This document shows, piece by piece, positions 59,676 to 64,000 of a DNA stretch of 64,000 nt. The stretch is from Bacteroidaceae bacterium. Lineage in GTDB: Bacteria > Bacteroidota > Bacteroidia > Bacteroidales > Bacteroidaceae. The DNA is taken from contig JAILKU010000022.1 of NCBI GenBank assembly GCA_024693505.1, forward strand, positions 41,197 to 105,196, read 5' to 3'. Within the stretch, counting starts at the first letter, position 1. Each line of letters opens with the position of its first letter. Below the pieces are notes generated by a model. The model had not been told where the DNA came from and made no database searches. It saw only the letters and a program-made list of their open reading frames with translations. Both the position numbers and the translations under genes were made by a program.

Positions 59676-60623
59676 ATGCCGAACGTAATAATGGTTAAGA
59701 CTATAGAGGATTTTACCAATATATGGAATCTTCCTCTGTATCACCCTTTGATAGGCGTTTATGATATGAGAAATGCCCAAAGCAGGGTGCCTCATAACCA
59801 TATGTATAGTTTTAACATGCTTCTGCTGAGAAGCTCCTCCGGACATCCCTTCCTATACGGAGATGAGTCTTACAGCTATCGTAACGGTTCGGTCATAGCA
59901 ATCTGTCCCTATCAGCTGGCTGGCCCGCTTAGGGGGTACACCGATGAGTATAAGCCTTCGGGGCGGGTACTGATCTGGAGCAATGATATGTTTCATGGCA
60001 CCAGGGTAAGCCAAATGTATTCTGACTATCATTTCTTTTCTTATAGAAGCAACACGAGCCTGGACGTGAATGATGCAGAACGCTCCATGATATTGACGAA
60101 CATGGATCGTCTTGATGCAATGCTGAAGGAACACGGTCCAGACGTAAATATCATTGAGTCCGCCCAGATACTGTCGGAGATATTGGACGTATGTATGAAG
60201 ACGTTCAAACGTCAGATAGACACTTTCTGCAGGGAACCCAGCGGATTGCTTTCCATGACAGAGTACTTTCTGTTGAAATATTTCAAGGGTGGACTGGCTG
60301 CAAAGCTGGGGCTCCTTCGTGTAAGCCATCTGGCACGTGCTTGTGGACTGGACGAATCTTATTATGGCACTCGGTTTCATCAACTTACGGGCGTCTATGC
60401 GAAAGAGTATATCCAGTTCTGGATGATGAATGCAGCTAAGATTCGGTTGGCTAGTGGATGGGCCGACCTTGAGGCAATTGCCAAAGCATTGGGATTTACT
60501 CATCCGAATCATTTCTCGACCTTCTTTAAGTCCATGACGGGAATGACGCCCTCAGAGTATCGAATGAATCGGTTCCGCAAACTTCGACTCCATCGTACTG
60601 AGGCGGGTCTTGAACTGTACTGA
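59676..60623 (+). CDS. AraC family transcriptional regulator
   Basis: A 315-residue protein: an N-terminal cupin-like sensing part (VPHNHMYSFNMLLLRSSSGHPF) and a C-terminal double helix-turn-helix (VSHLARACGLDESYYGTRFHQLTG, LEAIAKALGFTHPNHFSTFFKSMTGMTPSEYR). The terminal residues TEAGLELY and the stop are encoded by the 22-bp tandem repeat at 60595. Position after the GH3 gene suggests it responds to a sugar released by that enzyme; this is inference. Confidence 0.88.
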   Translation: MPNVIMVKTIEDFTNIWNLPLYHPLIGVYDMRNAQSRVPHNHMYSFNMLLLRSSSGHPFLYGDESYSYRNGSVIAICPYQLAGPLRGYTDEYKPSGRVLIWSNDMFHGTRVSQMYSDYHFFSYRSNTSLDVNDAERSMILTNMDRLDAMLKEHGPDVNIIESAQILSEILDVCMKTFKRQIDTFCREPSGLLSMTEYFLLKYFKGGLAAKLGLLRVSHLARACGLDESYYGTRFHQLTGVYAKEYIQFWMMNAAKIRLASGWADLEAIAKALGFTHPNHFSTFFKSMTGMTPSEYRMNRFRKLRLHRTEAGLELY

Positions 60624-60674
60624 GGCGGGTCTTGAACTGTACTTAGGCGGGTCTTGAACTATACTGATCCCGGG
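60595..60674. repeat. 22-bp tandem repeat at AraC 3' end
   Basis: Three adjacent 22-base units beginning GTACTGAGGCGGGTCTTG (the third has TTAGG) and a partial fourth. The AraC stop is in unit 2. The period is not a multiple of three, so copy-number change would alter the C-terminus. Confidence 0.92.
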
Positions 60675-60720
60675 TTGGCGTTTTATCAGGTCCTGGCTCT
60701 GTTGAGATTGAATGAGCGGA

Positions 60721-62586
60721 TTACATGTCGTACTTCAATGTCTCGAATTGTACTTCGTTGTCAAGGCGCTCAAGGAATTCTTGTAAGACCTCGGGTGTGA
60801 TGTCTCCCAGTTCGTACTCCTTTTCCGCATCTTTCCTGATTTCTGCAATCCATGTCCTGCGGGCCGTGATGTAGTCTTGCTGTATCCGGTCGGCATCAGA
60901 CGGAGTGATGTCCCCTTCAATATTATAATATTCACGGATGAGACGGTAGCTCCACGCCCATCGGTATTCAGCGTAGTTCTGTTGGGCACGGACGAATTCA
61001 GCCCTTATATCGCGCACATTATCCAGCAGGCCTTCGCTTATGGCTTTGACGATGCGTTCTTCCTCGCTCAGGGGAATGAGCAGGCCGCTCAGGTCGCTCC
61101 ACTTTCCTGTGCCGACTTGACTGCGCGGATGTTCCAGGCGGTGACGCTTCATGACGGCTCCCATATAGATACGCAGGGCGATGTCATAGTATTTGATGCC
61201 CTTTTTCAGGGAAGAGTTCTTGATGACGTAGTCGTGAAAGTTATAGGTGGCCACGTCGCCCGACACTTCGCGCAGGCTTTCGAGAGTGCGCTTTGCCACC
61301 ATGATGCCTCCGACGCTGAAAGGGGAGAGCCAGTCGAAGTTGACGATGGAGTTCTTTCCTCCGTACGGGCGCTTGTCGCGACTGGGCCACTTGCGTATAT
61401 CACGATAGAGGCCTACAGTGGTGAGATTGCGTCCGGGAATGAGATACATGTCGTCTCCATAGGCTATTAAGTAGGAGAAGGGCAGTTTCCGGGTATCGGG
61501 GTGGTGCAGGAGCTTTCCGAAGCAAACGCTGAAGGTGCCTATGCGGGCGGGCATCAGGATGTATGCTCCGCTCGCGGTTTTAGTGCCCCGCTCGAGAACG
61601 CCCCAGTGCATGGGACCCATCTTGTAGGCGTGGTTGGAGAAATTCGTGCCCGATCCTGCATTATAGAATGAGTACATTCCGCCGATGAGCAATGAACTCT
61701 TGTGATGGCTTGCAGAGAAGGGACCGCAGAAGGCTGCGCAGGCTTCTCCGTTCGACATATAGCAGTTGGCAAAGAACAGGCTGTTCTCGGCGGTGAATCC
61801 GTCCGTTATCTTGCATGCCTCGCCTACGAAGCAGTTCTCCAGCTTGGCGTTGTTGGAGATGACGGAGCCGTCGTAGATAACCGAGTTCTCCAGGATGACA
61901 CCGGTCCCGATGGTTACGTTTGCGCTGGGAATGCTGCGCAGGGTGCATTCATGCATGCGTGATGCACCCAGTATGTGACAGTCGCGGCTGATGTGGCAGT
62001 TCACGACGGTTCCGGTGTTAATGATACGGACATTGTCGCCGATGGTGCCCCGTGTCGTGTGCTGGCGCTTGATTTCTATGTCCTGCCGTACGATGCGGCG
62101 GATTGCTTCGGTGAAAGCCTCGTCCTGTTGATACTTCACCATGAGGGCTGCCAGCTGCGAGTTCAGTCCGTCGAATATCATGACGTTCCCCTCGCCGACT
62201 TCGTTGAGTACCGAAATAATCGTTCCCTCGCCGTAGGATGCCCCCGGCGTCGTTTCGATGGCGCAGACATTGCTGATGTGGCAACGTTCCCCTATCTGAT
62301 AGTTGTTGATGTAGTTCCGGACGTTCTCGATGAGGCAGTTGTCTCCGATGCACACGTCCTTGAGCACGGCATTCCGGATGCCGCAATGCTTGCGGAAGTC
62401 GTGAGTCACTTCGATTTCTTCCCGGTTGGAGCCGAGTTGTACGGTGCCGTAGAATTCAACGTTCCGGACGTAGTCGGCCGAGAACGCCTCGGCTACATGT
62501 ATCGTGTCCCAGTTCTGTGCGGTGCAGCCTTGAGCCTGCAGCTGTGCTATCTCGCCGGCGGATAGCTTGCGGTAGTTTTCTGTCAT
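60721..62586 (-). CDS. DUF4954 family protein
   Basis: A 621-residue cytoplasmic protein of the DUF4954 family, found in Bacteroidetes. Residues 60-330 contain hexapeptide-like repeats (IGDNCLIENV, IGERCHISNVCAIETT, IGTGVILENSVIYDGSVI), so a left-handed beta-helix is likely, as in sugar-nucleotide acyl- or nucleotidyl-transferases. The C-terminal 150 residues are helical. No enzyme activity is known to me. It is convergent with the AraC gene. Confidence 0.85.
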   Translation of the reverse strand: MTENYRKLSAGEIAQLQAQGCTAQNWDTIHVAEAFSADYVRNVEFYGTVQLGSNREEIEVTHDFRKHCGIRNAVLKDVCIGDNCLIENVRNYINNYQIGERCHISNVCAIETTPGASYGEGTIISVLNEVGEGNVMIFDGLNSQLAALMVKYQQDEAFTEAIRRIVRQDIEIKRQHTTRGTIGDNVRIINTGTVVNCHISRDCHILGASRMHECTLRSIPSANVTIGTGVILENSVIYDGSVISNNAKLENCFVGEACKITDGFTAENSLFFANCYMSNGEACAAFCGPFSASHHKSSLLIGGMYSFYNAGSGTNFSNHAYKMGPMHWGVLERGTKTASGAYILMPARIGTFSVCFGKLLHHPDTRKLPFSYLIAYGDDMYLIPGRNLTTVGLYRDIRKWPSRDKRPYGGKNSIVNFDWLSPFSVGGIMVAKRTLESLREVSGDVATYNFHDYVIKNSSLKKGIKYYDIALRIYMGAVMKRHRLEHPRSQVGTGKWSDLSGLLIPLSEEERIVKAISEGLLDNVRDIRAEFVRAQQNYAEYRWAWSYRLIREYYNIEGDITPSDADRIQQDYITARRTWIAEIRKDAEKEYELGDITPEVLQEFLERLDNEVQFETLKYDM

Positions 62587-62613
62587 AATTGAATCTTTCT
62601 TATAGTCTGTAGA

Positions 62614-62630
62614 GGGGCGATTATCGCCCG
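62614..62630. repeat. Inverted repeat in DUF4954 leader
   Basis: GGGCGA-TTA-TCGCCC, a perfect 6-bp stem about 30 bases upstream of the DUF4954 start codon. It could be an operator or a leader hairpin. Confidence 0.5.
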
Positions 62631-62699
62631 TCTTTATATTATAAACGTATAGCCCTGCGGATTATTGTGTGCCCTTTAAGATTTTTTAATCCCCGATGC

Positions 62700-62731
62700 C
62701 TTGGCCTATTGGCGGGAAAGTATTACATTTG
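62700..62731 (+). promoter_or_regulatory. Promoter of TonB-C-like gene
   Basis: CTTG, 20 bases, TACATTTG; 25 bases before the ATG at 62756. Confidence 0.65.
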
Positions 62732-62755
62732 CACGTCAAAACCGCATTAAACTGT

Positions 62756-63271
62756 ATGAATATGTTTAAATTGAAGACTTTTATTTGCACTGCATTCCTC
62801 CTTTTGGCATGCGGTGCCGTGAGTTCGCTCCGTGCACAGGTGATTATGCCCTCGCTGGATAAGCCGGAGGGTGAGACGGTATATAATGCGCCGCAGGTGA
62901 AGGCGACGATGGCCGACCCCAAGACCGGCCGCAAGTGGGAGGACAGCCTGACCGTTATGGTCCACTTCCCACAGGAGATACAGAAGTCGGGCATCGAGGG
63001 CCGCGTGCTATACCGCGTGATTGTGGAGAAGGACGGCAGCGTGGGCCGTGTGGAGCCGATGATGATGATGCTCACCGATGCCACGCGCCAGAAGCTCGGC
63101 GTCGATTCCGACGAGAAGGTCGCCCAGCTGAACGCCAAATACAAGCAGATGCTGGTCAAGGAGGGCCTCCGTTGCGTCAAGCTCCTGCCCCCGTGCAAGC
63201 CTGCGCAGCAGGACGGGAAGAAAGTGCGCTCGTTCGTGACCGTCAGCGCGTCGTTCCGTCCTAAGAAATGA
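62756..63271 (+). CDS. Secreted TonB C-terminal-like domain protein
   Basis: A 171-residue exported protein with an N-terminal hydrophobic signal (TFICTAFLLLACGAVSS). The mature part has IEGRVLYRVIVEKDGSVGRVEPM, the pattern of TonB/energy-transducer C-terminal domains in Bacteroidetes (GxVxxxxxIxxDGxVxxV). There is no long Pro-rich linker or membrane anchor as in classical TonB, so it is probably a periplasmic stand-alone version. I start at 62756 because the promoter lies over the track's earlier start. Confidence 0.7.
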   Translation: MNMFKLKTFICTAFLLLACGAVSSLRAQVIMPSLDKPEGETVYNAPQVKATMADPKTGRKWEDSLTVMVHFPQEIQKSGIEGRVLYRVIVEKDGSVGRVEPMMMMLTDATRQKLGVDSDEKVAQLNAKYKQMLVKEGLRCVKLLPPCKPAQQDGKKVRSFVTVSASFRPKK

Positions 63272-63292
63272 CAGTTGGTCTGAAACCCCTTT

Positions 63293-63330
63293 GGAGCTGT
63301 CCGGCAATGCCGTCTCAGCTCCTTTTTTTT
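63293..63330 (+). terminator. Intrinsic terminator of TonB-C-like gene
   Basis: GGAGCTG and CAGCTCC with an inner CGGC/GCCG stem, followed by eight T residues. Confidence 0.9.
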
Positions 63331-63335
63331 CCGTC

Positions 63336-64000
63336 ATGACAATGCGAGAACCCTACGAGAGCCCGGTCGCCGTCTGTGCCGACTTGCCGGACGGCCTGGG
63401 CCGATACCTCTTCGAGGACGTCCTGCCCCGCTATGCCGCGTTTGATGCGGCGCACAGGCAGGACCATGCCCTCGCCGTGCTTCGCCGCAGCCTGCAGCTG
63501 GGCATTCCCCTCGGTGCCGACGCCGCCATGCTCAGCGTCGTGGCCCTCTTCCACGACCTGGGGCTCAGCGGAGGGCGCGAGCAGCACCATCTCTTGAGCG
63601 GGCGCATCCTGCGGGCCGACGCCATGCTGCGCAGCGTCTTCCTTCCCGAACAGATCGAGCTGATGGCGCAGGCCGTCGAGGACCATCGCGCCAGCGCCTC
63701 CCGCGAGCCGAGGAGCCTCTACGGGCGCATCGTGGCCGAGGCCGACCGCCTGATCATACCCGAGCTGATCATGCAGCGCACCCTGCAGTACGGGCTCGAC
63801 CATTACCCCGAGCTCCCGCCCGCCGCTCACGTGGAGCGCGCCCTCAGCCATCTGCACGAGAAATACGGCCCCCACGGCTATCTCCGCCTGTGGATTCCCG
63901 GCAGCGGGAACGAGCGCCGCCTGCACCGGCTCTGGGAGGAGATGAGCGACGAGCCCGCCCTGCGCCGCCGCCTCTCCGAGATGCTTGCCGCCCTGCTTCC
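63336..64000 (+). CDS. HD-domain hydrolase (partial, runs off window)
   Basis: An open frame of 221 codons from ATG 63336 (MTMREPYESP) to the window end, absent from the track because it has no stop here. It contains HRQDHALAVLRRSL, LFHDLGLSGG and VEDHRAS, as in HD-superfamily metal-dependent phosphohydrolases. Its base composition is visibly more G+C-rich than its neighbours. The substrate is unknown. It starts five bases after the T-run of the terminator of the previous gene. Confidence 0.75.
   Translation, partial: MTMREPYESPVAVCADLPDGLGRYLFEDVLPRYAAFDAAHRQDHALAVLRRSLQLGIPLGADAAMLSVVALFHDLGLSGGREQHHLLSGRILRADAMLRSVFLPEQIELMAQAVEDHRASASREPRSLYGRIVAEADRLIIPELIMQRTLQYGLDHYPELPPAAHVERALSHLHEKYGPHGYLRLWIPGSGNERRLHRLWEEMSDEPALRRRLSEMLAALL

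Overview
The window is a chromosomal segment of a Bacteroidetes bacterium, most likely a Prevotellaceae-like member of the Bacteroidales. The evidence is the promoter grammar (TTTG, 19-20 bases, TAnnTTTG, seen at many loci), Bacteroidales-only families (DUF4290, DUF4954), C-terminal Por/T9SS-type sorting tails, a Na+-translocating methylmalonyl-CoA decarboxylase operon, anaerobic ribonucleotide reductase, and abundant secreted glycoside hydrolases.

Layout. 1-5213: housekeeping run on the + strand (tsaB tail, DUF4290, murA, rimM, dxr, rseP). 5214-8207: small lipoprotein, CCA-adding enzyme and a HAD hydrolase, separated by composite hairpin repeats. 8208-9000: a gene-free tract with two 10-bp phased repeat arrays and other repeats. 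9001-14000: outer membrane barrel, GH95-like hydrolase, metallophosphoesterase and MATE transporter. 14203-19821: mmdA-mmdD-mmdC-mmdB followed directly by xseA-xseB; then ilvE. 21250-35810: minus-strand extracellular block, with a 1947-residue GLUG-type surface protein and a GH106 / beta-propeller / CotH operon. 36128-39968: nrdD-nrdG-mrp operon. 40362-42040: coiled-coil protein and trmB. 42142-47507: TonB-dependent receptor and GH2 enzyme. 47596-47669: tRNA-Arg(CCG). 48088-54849: asnA, then a polysaccharide export set (UDP-sugar epimerase, multi-SLBB Wza-like protein, Wzz-like protein, tyrosine-rich lipoprotein). 54827-64000: rmuC, threonine aldolase, GH3 with an AraC regulator, DUF4954, a TonB-C-like protein and the start of an HD hydrolase.

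How it fits together. The mmd genes encode an ion-pumping decarboxylase of the succinate/propionate pathway. The GH95, GH106, GH2 and GH3 enzymes suggest degradation of plant or host glycans rich in fucose, rhamnose and galactose or xylose-type sugars, but no SusC/SusD pair is present in the window. The nrdD-nrdG-mrp operon supports a strictly anaerobic life.

The most unusual content is non-coding. Several interspersed or tandem repeat families sit at gene borders. They supply the stop codon and C-terminal residues of cca, the MATE gene, xseA, the GH106 gene and the AraC gene, and a low-complexity N-terminus of xseB. One family is a 74-bp unit that carries a complete outward promoter (upstream of the TonB receptor and of tRNA-Arg). 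Another forms small hairpins whose stems differ between copies but stay complementary. Three arrays repeat at almost exactly 10 bp, about one helical turn. I saw no insertion sequence, prophage, CRISPR array or rRNA.
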